64,000 nucleotides of DNA from Bacteroidota bacterium. GTDB lineage: Bacteria > Bacteroidota > Ignavibacteria > Palsa-1295. A model generated the notes under the pieces. That model did no database searches. It was given only the letters and a program-made list of their open reading frames with translations, and was not told the origin of the DNA. This document shows positions 25,501-33,167 of the stretch, one piece after another; position 1 is the stretch's first letter, and every line of letters starts with the position of its first letter. Both the position numbers and the translations under genes were made by a program. The DNA lies in assembly GCA_018266755.1 (NCBI GenBank), contig JAFDZW010000006.1, positions 1 through 64,000 on the forward strand, in the 5' to 3' direction.

Positions 25501-25740
25501 CAATTCCGGCGTCATTGGGACGCCATCTTCATTGATCGTAATATCGGATGGAAGTACGCCGGGAGTAGGGACGGAGCCGTTATAGCTGGCCGTCATGTGG
25601 AAGCGAACGATCGGATACGCCTCCACCTTCGGGGTGGAAGTAATAAAGTTCAAACGCTGAGCGCGGGTCGGAAGCACAAATAGTGCAAACGATCCGAGAA
25701 TAAAGAGTAACCTACTGAGAATGTTAGGGTTGCGTTTCAC
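22585..25740 (-). CDS. Large VWA-domain T9SS protein (1051 aa)
   Basis: A GTG at 25740 gives a signal peptide (V-K-R-N-P-N-I-L-S-R-L-L-F-I-L-G, cleaved near P-T-R-A-Q). The frame continues up to 25995, but that would overlap the metallophosphoesterase gene by 143 nt and add residues with no signal-like character. A von Willebrand A domain (about 88-280) has an intact MIDAS start D-V-S-T-S (96-100). Several beta-sandwich repeats follow, each opening with T-L-P-P-V and containing R-P-W-D-R-G or R-P-R-D-K-G and A-x-D-S-x-G-N. Then come an ASH-like domain, a cohesin-like domain, a C-G-D-P-T-L-R-A-Y-L motif and a type-A sorting domain ending V-I-L-R. It is probably a surface or secreted binding protein; its ligand is unknown. 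Confidence 0.85.
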   Translation of the reverse strand: MKRNPNILSRLLFILGSFALFVLPTRAQRLNFITSTPKVEAYPIVRFHMTASYNGSVPTPGVLPSDITINEDGVPMTPELLDCDESNTAAVAFCVDVSTSMRSSVGDGFDLSYKFFQAFGPCISQLQAPSRYALITFNDSINGVYPSPSHPTGFFLGGNAADSQAFGDALALQPYFGGTYVDHAIDKAMSMLEYQPFQHKAIVLVTDDAILDFAKYDSLFEANHITLYVMEVGSDNSPHNVALAHSTGGVYYQAQDSNDWSPVMKQLGELVTSEHCTLRYHSNNPCPWYANHIVDMSLTYKGLTRTSTEYFQMGVCRNDTDGPEIIVGQPLYTSRLVTVYENFPCGRGLMYASDSAVSNFILLKRRQTFVHFFPKINGVYPDSSYMSMTDSLIVADSMSNARVIYVARDSAGNKSGVEVLYSPAPDTLPPVVTVSQSSAGKYVLNISEIRPWDRGIKQIRLAAGASNIVLDQTQIFSKRLGNAWVHIIDPTLPVYGCIEAIDSAGNMGQYCIDRSGGAQDTLPPVIAQYPVVSPIKTITGQVTELRPRDKGIRDIVIESVPNIGSPTYAFISPYQANFSVSIIDSLQPVRAQITSSDSLGNAALDTLRYDPQADTNGPNCQISVLSPTSSKLRVTEFAPWDRGVASITVLGTPTNMSVGPVTFVSVLEAEQTFTAIDPTQTASLVVKATDSVGHECVNTITISPSIIPLYSFASSGDVDFLSHIAPFDSTATIVITNPNEVPVIVTKLIQTGDQGTITSDLKNPIVFQGLEQVPVHIRLNTGLIGHWQSTFSLANDTMPLVKINVAGTTTGMVNVHVDTAFTAHSQMPGMLHITITAQPIPINIDTLSFGLTYDGDFIQTSAPTFDCSGNNPLCNYNVQFSNPTDGTMNVTLIRQDRNILSAFEDTAATIDLPFTTFVARNNSSVVSVVGVSSPLTDPSVANGFVSIGDLCGDPTLRAYLNDRLLAAIGGIVPNPASHSATVSIVASQANIDATVSVIDGLGNFVRRIPVHLAKGTNAVAIEVSDLPSGNYILALNAAGSNCGSIPLVILR

Positions 25741-25852
25741 GGTCACACTCACACACAAAACATGCTTCTTTCCCGGGGGTGGGCACACACACAATTGACA
25801 ACAGAAAAAGGGGGTGTGAGTTTCAACAAACTTCACCCCAAAATCCGACAGA

Positions 25853-26995
25853 TCAGCCGACAAAACGGAGTCGCAGTTGCACGATCTCCGCATCGTTACC
25901 AACCTTGGTCGGCGGTCCCCATGTGCCAACCCCGCTTGATACATAGAGATGCGTCTTCCCTTTTCGCTTGTATCCCCAATCAAGTTCGTACACACGTCGA
26001 GTAATAAAATTCAACGGCCATAACTGACCACGATGCGTATGTCCCGATACTTGCAGATCGACACCGTTCTCGACCGGTTCGTGCAGTTTCGCGGGTTGGT
26101 GATCCATCAGGAGGATCGGTTTCGATCGATCGACGGCTTCGAGCAGTTCACGAAGCGGCTTGCGATGTTTGCCCGCCGAACGATCCTCGCGACCGACGAT
26201 CACAACACCTGCGATTTCACGAATTTCATCCCGGAGCAGATCAACGTCGTGTGCACGAATGTAATCGACCGCTTCCTCGACACCGCCGATGTATTCGTGA
26301 TTCCCCGTTACACCGTATACACCATACTTCGCACGTAACTCTTTGAGTACTTTACCCAGATCCTGCTTGACGACGGGTTCGACCTCACTATCAATGATAT
26401 CGCCGGGTAGTAGGATAACATCCGGCTTGAGCGAGTTGATGGCCTCAACGATCCTTCTCGTCGGCTTGCGGCCGATAAGTGTGCCGAGATGGATGTCACT
26501 CGCCATCACAATATTCAGCGTTGGCGCGACCGCATTGGGCTTCTCTATTTCCAAATCGAATGACTTGATCTTGATGCGCTTCGCGTTCCAGTACCCATAT
26601 CCGATGACCGCAAATACAATCAGGTTTACCGCAGCGAAGACCCATAGTTTGAGCATCGGGTACATCATTGCATCTGTGCCAAACATTCCGATCAACCGCC
26701 CACCTCCTCGAACGACATCGAGGAGCACGATCGAGAGGAAATAATACAATATGAACGCAAACCAGAAGGATCCGACCCAGATGAGAATATCCGTAAACAG
26801 TGACACTTTTCGCCGCTCGACAAACTTCCCAACGATGTAGCTTAACGAGATCGGCAGAAACAGTGCGAGATAGTATGGCCGAGCGGTAGATACTACTTCT
26901 AATGCTTGCCAACCACGTATGAAGATATAATAATTGATAAGCCCGTAGAGGCTGAAAAACACTGAAAAAAAGATCGCAATCGCTCGTTTATTCAT
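25853..26995 (-). CDS. Membrane-anchored metallophosphoesterase
   Basis: 380 residues. Four hydrophobic helices occupy roughly residues 5-25, 40-60, 68-92 and 112-133. A calcineurin-like phosphoesterase domain follows with all metal motifs: S-D-I-H-L-G (D167, H169), G-D-I-I-D (198-202), G-N-H-E (231-234), D-H-Q-P (298-301) and S-G-H-T-H-R-G-Q (H319, H321). The layout matches the YkuE/YaeI-like group, some of which act on lipid-linked substrates such as UDP-2,3-diacylglucosamine. The substrate here is not known. It has its own start 437 bp from the next gene upstream. Confidence 0.88.
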   Translation of the reverse strand: MNKRAIAIFFSVFFSLYGLINYYIFIRGWQALEVVSTARPYYLALFLPISLSYIVGKFVERRKVSLFTDILIWVGSFWFAFILYYFLSIVLLDVVRGGGRLIGMFGTDAMMYPMLKLWVFAAVNLIVFAVIGYGYWNAKRIKIKSFDLEIEKPNAVAPTLNIVMASDIHLGTLIGRKPTRRIVEAINSLKPDVILLPGDIIDSEVEPVVKQDLGKVLKELRAKYGVYGVTGNHEYIGGVEEAVDYIRAHDVDLLRDEIREIAGVVIVGREDRSAGKHRKPLRELLEAVDRSKPILLMDHQPAKLHEPVENGVDLQVSGHTHRGQLWPLNFITRRVYELDWGYKRKGKTHLYVSSGVGTWGPPTKVGNDAEIVQLRLRFVG

Positions 26996-27130
26996 CGCAA
27001 TAATTACTTCCTTCCGATACCAGCTTGAACTGCCCGATACATACCTATTAACTACATTACGAATTCTGCCCGAAAATGTTTTGAATCACTATACGTTACA
27101 GCGAGCCTTGGTATAGATACGACATGGACG

Positions 27131-27424
27131 ATGACTGACATCTTCGTCTCATACTCGGGCCACGACCCCAATCGAACGAGGGAAATTGCCGATCGACTTC
27201 GCACGTATGGCGCAGGCTTTTGGACGCGCACACAGCTTCTAACATCACACCTCGACATGCCCGTAGCGAAGCACGAGTTTCGAGTTACCGAAAGCGTGAC
27301 TCAATGCAGAGTATGTACGGAAACGTTAGTTGCTGCGGTGACGAAGCGGCGTCTTCAAGCGTCGTGTATCTCTTCATCTTACATTTTACATCTTACATTT
27401 TACATTCTCGATAGATCGTCGTGA
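27131..27424 (+). pseudogene. Short ORF opening like a TIR domain, probable relic
   Basis: The first 31 residues of this 97-codon frame read like the start of a TIR domain: M-T-D-I-F-V-S-Y-S, then G-H-D, R-T-R-E-I-A-D-R-L-R, then Y-G-A-G-F-W. The rest does not continue as TIR: the usual D-R-x-x-L-x-P-G and the catalytic glutamate are not visible, and the frame ends in the low-complexity TTACATTT repeat. If real, it is a truncated remnant of a TIR gene. A chance match cannot be excluded, since the stretch is short. Confidence 0.25.
27386..27409 (-). repeat. Dispersed ATGTAAAATGTAAG-type repeat, copy 1
   Basis: 24 bases identical to positions 55574-55597 (opposite orientation), within a longer run of TTACATTT units (27374-27409). 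Both copies are intergenic and next to gene ends. Confidence 0.7.
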
Positions 27425-27433
27425 AGTGAAGCG

Positions 27434-28330
27434 TCACGCCGCGACACCAAGCGTCACCCCCTGCTCAACTGCGTTGTCCGCAACAACATCGTCCACCACA
27501 CGCGCAGGCCGCTCGATCTCTTTGAGGAACGACGTAAGCGTTTTGCCACGGATCGGATTCTCGCGCGTCGGCCACGGGACGGGCAGCTCATGGCTCTCCT
27601 CCGTGATGAAGTTAATCATTTGTGAGCCGGGATTGACGGCATCCTCTTCGACGATTGCGATACTGCGTCCGAAGTTGCATTCATCGTCTACATAAATGAC
27701 CTTCTCTTTTTGAGGCTTGGTAGTTGTTTCAATACGAGTAATCGGCTTCGGCTCTACTGCAGGTTCATCCTGTTCTGCATCAAGCGGCCTCTCACGAATG
27801 TCGAAGACACCATCGGCGAGGCCGGCGAGCTTTCCGATCCCGCCGATCTGCACTTTCATCACCGTCGGCACCGCGCTGCGAAACTGCGCGAAGACGACCA
27901 CCTGCACGCCGTCTTCGACCACCCATCGCCGAAGCATTGAGACAACCCGATTTCGCGTGCGGTAGTCCTCGGCCGAGAACTCCCAGGAGTTGATCACCAC
28001 GGTGCGGACCGCATGTTTCCCAAAGAACATGGCTCGGACTTCCTCATCGACAGCGGACAGGCTCCCGCGAGTAAGTGTACGGCAATCCATCCCTTGCTCA
28101 TCGCGATAGCGAAACTCCGGACCGATCACCTCTTTCCCGCGCTGACCGAGTACTTGAGCCGACTGCACCGTATTGATATACAGCACACGCCGCCCGTACG
28201 TCTGCTCGGACTGCAAACGCCGAGCCAGTACCAGGCTCGAATCTATGTTCTCGCCGATAGAATCGCCGATGATGAGCACCAAGTTCTTTTGGTTGAGAGC
28301 TAATGAGTTAATGACAGATGATGTATTCAT
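27434..28330 (-). CDS. Uncharacterised protein with a RecA/DnaB-like fold and degenerate P-loop (298 aa)
   Basis: I do not recognise a named family. Residues 15-32 (N-L-V-L-I-I-G-D-S-I-G-E-N-I-D-S-S) sit where a Walker A motif would be but lack the G-K-T/S. Residues 110-118 (T-V-V-I-N-S-W-E-F) resemble a Walker B strand with Ser for Asp. Residues 144-153 (V-V-V-F-A-Q-F-R-S-A), followed by G-G-I-G-K-L-A-G-L-A-D-G-V, look like the strand after loop L1 and the L2 region of RecA-like ATPases. A charged, proline-rich tail (from about 190) follows. It could be a non-catalytic RecA-fold regulator. Single gene between two intergenic regions. Confidence 0.6.
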   Translation of the reverse strand: MNTSSVINSLALNQKNLVLIIGDSIGENIDSSLVLARRLQSEQTYGRRVLYINTVQSAQVLGQRGKEVIGPEFRYRDEQGMDCRTLTRGSLSAVDEEVRAMFFGKHAVRTVVINSWEFSAEDYRTRNRVVSMLRRWVVEDGVQVVVFAQFRSAVPTVMKVQIGGIGKLAGLADGVFDIRERPLDAEQDEPAVEPKPITRIETTTKPQKEKVIYVDDECNFGRSIAIVEEDAVNPGSQMINFITEESHELPVPWPTRENPIRGKTLTSFLKEIERPARVVDDVVADNAVEQGVTLGVAA

Positions 28331-28648
28331 AGTTGTTAATTAGGACATATTAAAGCAAACTAATCAACACTAATAGCGGATAATTATTCATATAAAATGC
28401 CAACGAACGCAAAATTTAATATTGCGAGCACCTGTGTAATGACTTTCCATTCCATTTTCGGCGTACTGGGAGGCACGTTCAACATTCGAGCGACGCACGA
28501 CTGAAAGCCCCTCCCCGACCCTCCCGTAACGGAAGGGGTTGGAGGAACGCGCATTCGAAGCACCACCCTTGCCAAATGATCTCACCACGAAGTAGCTCCG
28601 ACTTCAGTCGGAGCAAGTCGGGGTGTGCGAACACTCAAGGTCGAGCCG
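28331..28648. other. 318-bp intergenic region with palindromes
   Basis: No gene is supported; two overlapping short minus-strand frames (28384-28588) look spurious. The middle has a C-rich/G-rich near-palindrome around 28500-28545. At 28595-28614 there is a compact palindrome, GCTCCGACT-TC-AGTCGGAGC, similar in style to the dispersed palindromic repeats elsewhere in the window. Confidence 0.5.
28595..28614. repeat. Palindrome GCTCCGACTTCAGTCGGAGC
   Basis: Two 9-bp arms separated by two bases. Located 35 bp past the end of the lipoprotein gene at 28649, so it could serve as a transcript-end hairpin or be a REP-like unit. No T-run follows. Confidence 0.5.
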
Positions 28649-29098
28649 TTACTTCCAAAAGTAACTCACTCGCATGACACCATCCGGCGTGACACCGCCG
28701 GTATCGACGTTGAAATAGATCGAGAGTGAATCTTTGGGGTTCGTGGTATAGAGCACAAATCCGGCACTCCAATGCGTATTCTGGAAGGCATACATATATG
28801 GGTTGCCTGAGGTGGACTCATGTCCCCATACCGAATCGCGGGTAATCGTTGTTTGGCCGTTACGAACCATCGTATCGTATTGCACGGCGCTGAAGAGTTC
28901 GTCCGAACGATACACATAGAGCACGTCATGTCCTTTGCCAAGCGAGGTGACGACAGAGTCGAACGCCTCGAATTGAGTAATGCCGTGATAGACGATTGGG
29001 ACAGAGTTGGTACCGCTACCGGGTGCATTGCTGCTGGAACATCCATAGAGAATGACACCGAGCACGAGGAACAGTGCGAGTCTTGAAGCGAGGTTCAT
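28649..29098 (-). CDS. Small lipoprotein of unknown function (149 aa)
   Basis: A lipoprotein signal peptide is visible: M-N-L-A-S-R, a hydrophobic core, and lipobox L-Y-G-C with Cys20, followed by S-S-S-N-A-P-G-S-G. The mature part (about 130 residues) is rich in aromatic and polar residues and looks like a small beta protein. No known motif is seen. It is expected on the periplasmic side or outer membrane. It stands alone between repeat-bearing intergenic regions. Confidence 0.7.
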   Translation of the reverse strand: MNLASRLALFLVLGVILYGCSSSNAPGSGTNSVPIVYHGITQFEAFDSVVTSLGKGHDVLYVYRSDELFSAVQYDTMVRNGQTTITRDSVWGHESTSGNPYMYAFQNTHWSAGFVLYTTNPKDSLSIYFNVDTGGVTPDGVMRVSYFWK

Positions 29099-29216
29099 AG
29101 ACGTACGATGATGATGGTTGAAGGAGCGGACGTTTTGGGGAATGCCGTCGTCTTTACCCCAACGGATATAGTTGCTTTTGGTTTCGGTCGGGTTCAGTTT
29201 GAACGGTTCAAGAAAA

Positions 29217-29395
29217 CGTCATTCTGAGCGAAGCGAAGAATCCCTTGATGAAACACAGTAGCCCCCCCATTGAACCACTCAACCATCCGTCATTCTGAGC
29301 AACGCGAAGAATCCCTTGATGAAACCCTGCAAGGCTCCGCCGAAGTGATTCTTCGCGGAGTTTACACTGAGCGAAGCGAACGTGCTCAGAATGAC
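29217..29395. repeat. Dispersed palindromic repeats (CGTCATTCTGAGC family), three copies
   Basis: Copies at 29217-29253 and 29288-29325 are in the same orientation; a third at 29345-29395 is inverted. Each contains CATTCTGAGC-AAGCGAAGAATC or its complement. The inverted copy has an internal extension that is almost identical, in reverse, to 34647-34695. The block lies in the 386-bp gap between the lipoprotein gene and the TldD-like gene, and no gene is seen in it. Confidence 0.85.
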
Positions 29396-29484
29396 CGTTG
29401 GTACGGAGCACTCCCCTGCAAAACAAATCGGAACCCTCTTCGTATGAAATCCTTTGTACCACTTCTACGCCAACCAGACTATAG

Positions 29485-31203
29485 ATGAAACGACTCTTTT
29501 CGATGCTTGCAGTGCTCGCAAGCCTGTTCCTTGCAACAACTTCCTTCGCACAAGCCGGCAAGGACAACCTACTTCAGATCTTACGTCAGGAACTCGACCG
29601 CGAGAACGCAGTACTCTCAAAACAACCGGTCGCGCCATACTTCATCAGTTATAATCTCGGCGAGGATCAGCAGGTCTCGATGACGGCAAGTTTCGGCTCG
29701 CTGCTGAGCTCGACCGAAAACAAGAACCGCACCATCCTCATCGATCTGCGCGTCGGCGACTATGCGCTCGACAATACCCACCAGATTCGTGGCGGTGGCG
29801 GCATCTTCGGCGGCGGCGGATTTGCTGCAGCCAATTCGCGTCAGGCTCCGATCGAGAACGATCCGGAAGCCATGAAAGTAAGCCTCTGGCGCGAGACCGA
29901 TGCGGCATACAAAGCAGCCAAAGAGCGTCTTGAACAAGTCAAGACGAATAAGACCGTGAAAGTCGAGGAAGAAGATACGTCCGCCGATTTCTCGCGTCCC
30001 GTCGGCGATCCGGCAAAGCTCTACGAGCCGCCGGTGGATATGTCGGACTATTTCAAGAACCGTGCAGAGTGGGAGCAGCGCCTCCGTCAATTCTCCGGGG
30101 TCTTCAAAGGGCAGCCGAATATCTACGAAGCAAAAGCTGTGCTGACGGCGAGCATCGTCCGCAAGTACTTCGTCTCGACCGAAGGCGCCGAGATGGCTTC
30201 GAACCAGATCTATTGCCGCCTGATGATCCTTGCGATGACCAAGGCCGACGACGGCATGGAACTGCCGCTCTACAAGAGCTACTTCGCACTCAAGCCGGAA
30301 GATCTGCCCTCACCCGAGACGGTGCTGGCCGATACGAAGGAAATGCTCTCGACGCTTGAGAAGATGCGCACTGCGCCGATCGTGGATCCGTACACGGGTC
30401 CGGCAATCTTAAGCGGCGGGGCTTCGGGCGTGTTCTTTCATGAGATCTTCGGCCACCGCATCGAGGGCCATCGTCAAAAGAATGTCAACGAGGGCCAGAC
30501 GTTCAAGAAGAAAGTCGGCCAGGAGATTCTGCCGAAGTTCTTGTCGGTCTATTTCGATCCGCTGCAACAGACATACGCCGGTTCGCAGCTCATGGGCTGC
30601 TACAAGTTCGACGACGAAGGCACGAAGGCTCGCCGCGTGGATGTCGTCGATGACGGTATCTTCAAGAACTTTCTGATGGGCCGCTCGCCCATCGACGGCT
30701 TCCCCGAATCGAACGGTCACGGCCGCGCTTCCCCGGGCAAGCGTCCGGTCGCACGACAATCGAATCTGATCGTGACCGCCAAGAATACGGTCTCGGAAGA
30801 TTCGCTCCGACAGATGCTCATCGCCGAGTGTAAAAAACAAGGCAAGCCATACGGCTTGTACTTCCAACAGGTCGAAGGCGGCTTTACGCTCACGGGCCGC
30901 ACGATTCCGAACTCGTTCAACGTCCTGCCGATTCTAGTCTATCGCGTCTATGCCGACGGCAGACCCGACGAACTCGTGCGCGGCGTCGATCTGATCGGCA
31001 CGCCGCTTGCGACGTTCGAGCGGATCATCGCCGCCAGCAACAAGCCCGAGACGTTCAACGGCGTCTGCGGAGCGGAATCCGGCTGGGTGCCGGTTAGCGC
31101 CAGCGCACCGAGTCTGCTTGTGCGCGAGATCGAAGTCCAGAAAAAGGATAAGTCGCAGGAGCGCCTGCCGATCCTTTCCGCCCCCGATGTACATACCAAC
31201 TAA
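29485..31203 (+). CDS. Exported TldD-like metalloprotease
   Basis: 572 residues. A Sec signal peptide (M-K-R-L-F-S ... S-F-A-Q-A, 1-24) precedes a TldD/PmbA-family core. The TldD zinc motif is intact: H-E-I-F-G-H (319-324) within F-F-H-E-I-F-G-H-R-I-E-G-H. G-H-G-R-A and the C-terminal G-R-T-I-P-N-S region are also present. Canonical TldD/TldE is a cytoplasmic heterodimer that degrades unfolded peptides and matures microcin B17/CcdA. This copy is longer and carries an export signal, so it should act in the periplasm. The next gene encodes the HExxxH-less partner 28 nt downstream. Confidence 0.88.
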   Translation: MKRLFSMLAVLASLFLATTSFAQAGKDNLLQILRQELDRENAVLSKQPVAPYFISYNLGEDQQVSMTASFGSLLSSTENKNRTILIDLRVGDYALDNTHQIRGGGGIFGGGGFAAANSRQAPIENDPEAMKVSLWRETDAAYKAAKERLEQVKTNKTVKVEEEDTSADFSRPVGDPAKLYEPPVDMSDYFKNRAEWEQRLRQFSGVFKGQPNIYEAKAVLTASIVRKYFVSTEGAEMASNQIYCRLMILAMTKADDGMELPLYKSYFALKPEDLPSPETVLADTKEMLSTLEKMRTAPIVDPYTGPAILSGGASGVFFHEIFGHRIEGHRQKNVNEGQTFKKKVGQEILPKFLSVYFDPLQQTYAGSQLMGCYKFDDEGTKARRVDVVDDGIFKNFLMGRSPIDGFPESNGHGRASPGKRPVARQSNLIVTAKNTVSEDSLRQMLIAECKKQGKPYGLYFQQVEGGFTLTGRTIPNSFNVLPILVYRVYADGRPDELVRGVDLIGTPLATFERIIAASNKPETFNGVCGAESGWVPVSASAPSLLVREIEVQKKDKSQERLPILSAPDVHTN

Positions 31204-31231
31204 GCAACCGATCAGCGATTTTCAACGCACG

Positions 31232-33058
31232 ATGACCACGATCACCATGCATACTACCCGCCGCACGTTCGCCTTCGCACTCGTTGCAGCGACACTCCTG
31301 GCTCCGCTCGCGTCGATGGCGCAGCGCATGAAGCCTGAAGCGATTTCCGTCATCGAGCGCGCCATGACCGACGAGCTCAAACGCTCGCAGGAGAAGCTCC
31401 ATCTTTCGGGACTTGTCGATCCGTTCTTTATCTCGTATACCGCAGACGATAACGAGCAAGTGAATATTGCCGCGTCGTTCGGAGCGCTCACTCGTTCGAA
31501 CCAGAATCATAACCGCGCACTCGGACTTCGGTTGCTCGTCAATAATTATCAGTTCAACGACGAGAACTTCAACGATGCGTCGAGCATGTTCGGCGGCGGC
31601 GGTGCGTCGAGCGATATGAATCTGCCGCTCGACGATGACTATAATCTTGTCCGCCGCGGTTTCTGGCTTGCGACCGATAACCTCTTCAAAGACGCCAACG
31701 AGACGTTCACCAAAAAGAAAGCCGCGCTCGAACGCAAGCAGCTTTCCGATGAAGACCGCAATCTGCCGGACTTTTCCAAAGCCCCGAAGGTGGAAGTACT
31801 CGAAGAGCCAATCCCCTTCAATGCGAACGTCCCCGCGCTCGAAGCGTTGGTGAAGAAGCTCTCGGCCGTCTTCCTCCAATATAAGGCGATACAAAATTGC
31901 AGTGTCACGCTCTCGTACTCGAACAGTTATTCGATCATGATGAACTCGGAAGGCTCGCATACGCGTACGCCGCAGTCCGAGTGCGATCTCAACGTTCAGG
32001 CGACGGCTCAGGCCGAGGACGACGGCGAACCGCTTTCGTTAGCGTTCACCGTCAGCGAACTCTCACCGGCAACAATGCCGTCCGAAGCCGCGCTCCTGGA
32101 TCGGACGGAAAAGCTCGCGAAGAACCTCGCCGCACTTGCAGCGTCGAAGAAGTTCGACGGCAAAGAATATAGCGGCCCCGTTCTGTTCGAAGACGGCGCC
32201 GGCACCGATTTTATTTCCGAGCAAATCATCTCGAAGTTTTCTGCCAAGCGTGAGGATGTCCTCGGCGGCGGCGATGTGTTTTTCATGACCGGTGCAAAAG
32301 GACCGACCTTTCAGAAGAAGCTCGACACCAGAGTACTGCCCGCATCGGTCTCTGTCATCGACGATCCGAATCCAAACGCCAAGAAAGCGCCCGAGTGGCT
32401 GCTCTCCGCTCTTGGCCGCTATTCGGTCGATGAAGAAGGGATCGTCCCGGGCCGACTCGAACTCGTCAAGGACGGAATACTCAAAACCCTCTACATGACC
32501 CGCACGCCCACGAAGGAAGTGAAAGAACCGAACGGTCATGCTCGCCCCGGCGCTGGAGGTGGCGGCGGTACGCTGGCAGGCGCCGGTATCGTCGAGCTGA
32601 CCGACTCGAAGGCAAAGAAAACGTCGGAGCTTCGCAGCGAAATGTTCAAGATCGCAAAAGAGGACGGATACAATTTCGGCATCGTCGTTCGCTCGACGCA
32701 GTCCGGACTGTTGAACTTCACCGAAGGCCTTAGCAACGTCAGCGACTTGATGGAAGGTGCAAAGTCGATTCGTCCGTCGCTCGTGTACAAAGTCTATCCC
32801 GACGGCAAAGAAGAACTGCTGCGAGGTGTCGAAATCGGCTTCCCGACGATCCGCGACCTCAAAGAGTTGAAGTTCTCGTCTGAGCGCAGCATCCGTAACG
32901 TTCAGCTGCCTGCCGGCTCGGGCGCAGGGCTCTTCGGCTTTGCGAGCAAAGTCCCGGCCACGCTCATCGCGCCGAATGCAATTCTCGCGACCGAACTCGA
33001 AGTCCACAAAAAGCAGTCGCAAGCCTTCCCGATCAAACCGATCGTGACGAAGCCGTAA
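31232..33058 (+). CDS. Exported PmbA/TldE-like partner of the TldD-like protease
   Basis: 608 residues from the Met at 31232; a Met at 31247 is an alternative. The long frame from 31007 overlaps the previous gene and is not used. The signal peptide M-H-T-T-R-R-T-F-A-F-A-L-V ... S-M-A-Q has a pair of arginines reminiscent of Tat signals. The mature protein parallels its neighbour (F-F-I-S-Y, N-E-Q-V, A-S-F-G-A-L, then L-V-Y-K-V-Y near the end) but has F-E-D-G-A-G-T-D-F-I where the HExxxH would be, as in PmbA/TldE. A likely non-catalytic subunit of a periplasmic TldD/E-type complex. Confidence 0.83.
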   Translation: MTTITMHTTRRTFAFALVAATLLAPLASMAQRMKPEAISVIERAMTDELKRSQEKLHLSGLVDPFFISYTADDNEQVNIAASFGALTRSNQNHNRALGLRLLVNNYQFNDENFNDASSMFGGGGASSDMNLPLDDDYNLVRRGFWLATDNLFKDANETFTKKKAALERKQLSDEDRNLPDFSKAPKVEVLEEPIPFNANVPALEALVKKLSAVFLQYKAIQNCSVTLSYSNSYSIMMNSEGSHTRTPQSECDLNVQATAQAEDDGEPLSLAFTVSELSPATMPSEAALLDRTEKLAKNLAALAASKKFDGKEYSGPVLFEDGAGTDFISEQIISKFSAKREDVLGGGDVFFMTGAKGPTFQKKLDTRVLPASVSVIDDPNPNAKKAPEWLLSALGRYSVDEEGIVPGRLELVKDGILKTLYMTRTPTKEVKEPNGHARPGAGGGGGTLAGAGIVELTDSKAKKTSELRSEMFKIAKEDGYNFGIVVRSTQSGLLNFTEGLSNVSDLMEGAKSIRPSLVYKVYPDGKEELLRGVEIGFPTIRDLKELKFSSERSIRNVQLPAGSGAGLFGFASKVPATLIAPNAILATELEVHKKQSQAFPIKPIVTKP

Positions 33059-33066
33059 GGACTTGC

Positions 33067-33140
33067 CGTCATTCCGAGTGAAATGAGGAATCCCCTGAAA
33101 TGTGCCGCAAGCTTCGGGCAGACTTCAGGGGATTTCTCGT
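33067..33140. terminator. Hairpin between convergent genes, formed by a CATTCCGAG repeat
   Basis: The arms 33088-33099 and 33124-33135 (GAATCCCCTGAA with TTCAGGGGATTT, one G-U pair) form a stem of 12 bp. It lies 30 bp after the PmbA-like stop and about 30 bp after the pgeF stop on the other strand. The left end (CGTCATTCCGAG) is a divergent member of the dispersed repeat family, here apparently serving as a bidirectional terminator. Confidence 0.55.
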
Positions 33141-33167
33141 ATTGATCGCTATGACATACGGCGGGCT

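Noticed and set aside
25741-25995. N-terminal extension of the VWA-domain protein
   Set aside because: It overlaps the upstream metallophosphoesterase gene by 143 nt and precedes a good signal peptide that can start from GTG at 25740.
29217-29395. CRISPR array
   Set aside because: The repeats are palindromic, differ in orientation and spacing, and have no regular unique spacers. They are better explained as dispersed palindromic or MITE-like elements. No cas genes are present.
31007-31231. N-terminal extension of the PmbA-like protein
   Set aside because: It overlaps the TldD-like gene in another frame. The residues are Arg/Ser-rich and would bury the evident signal peptide that starts at 31232.
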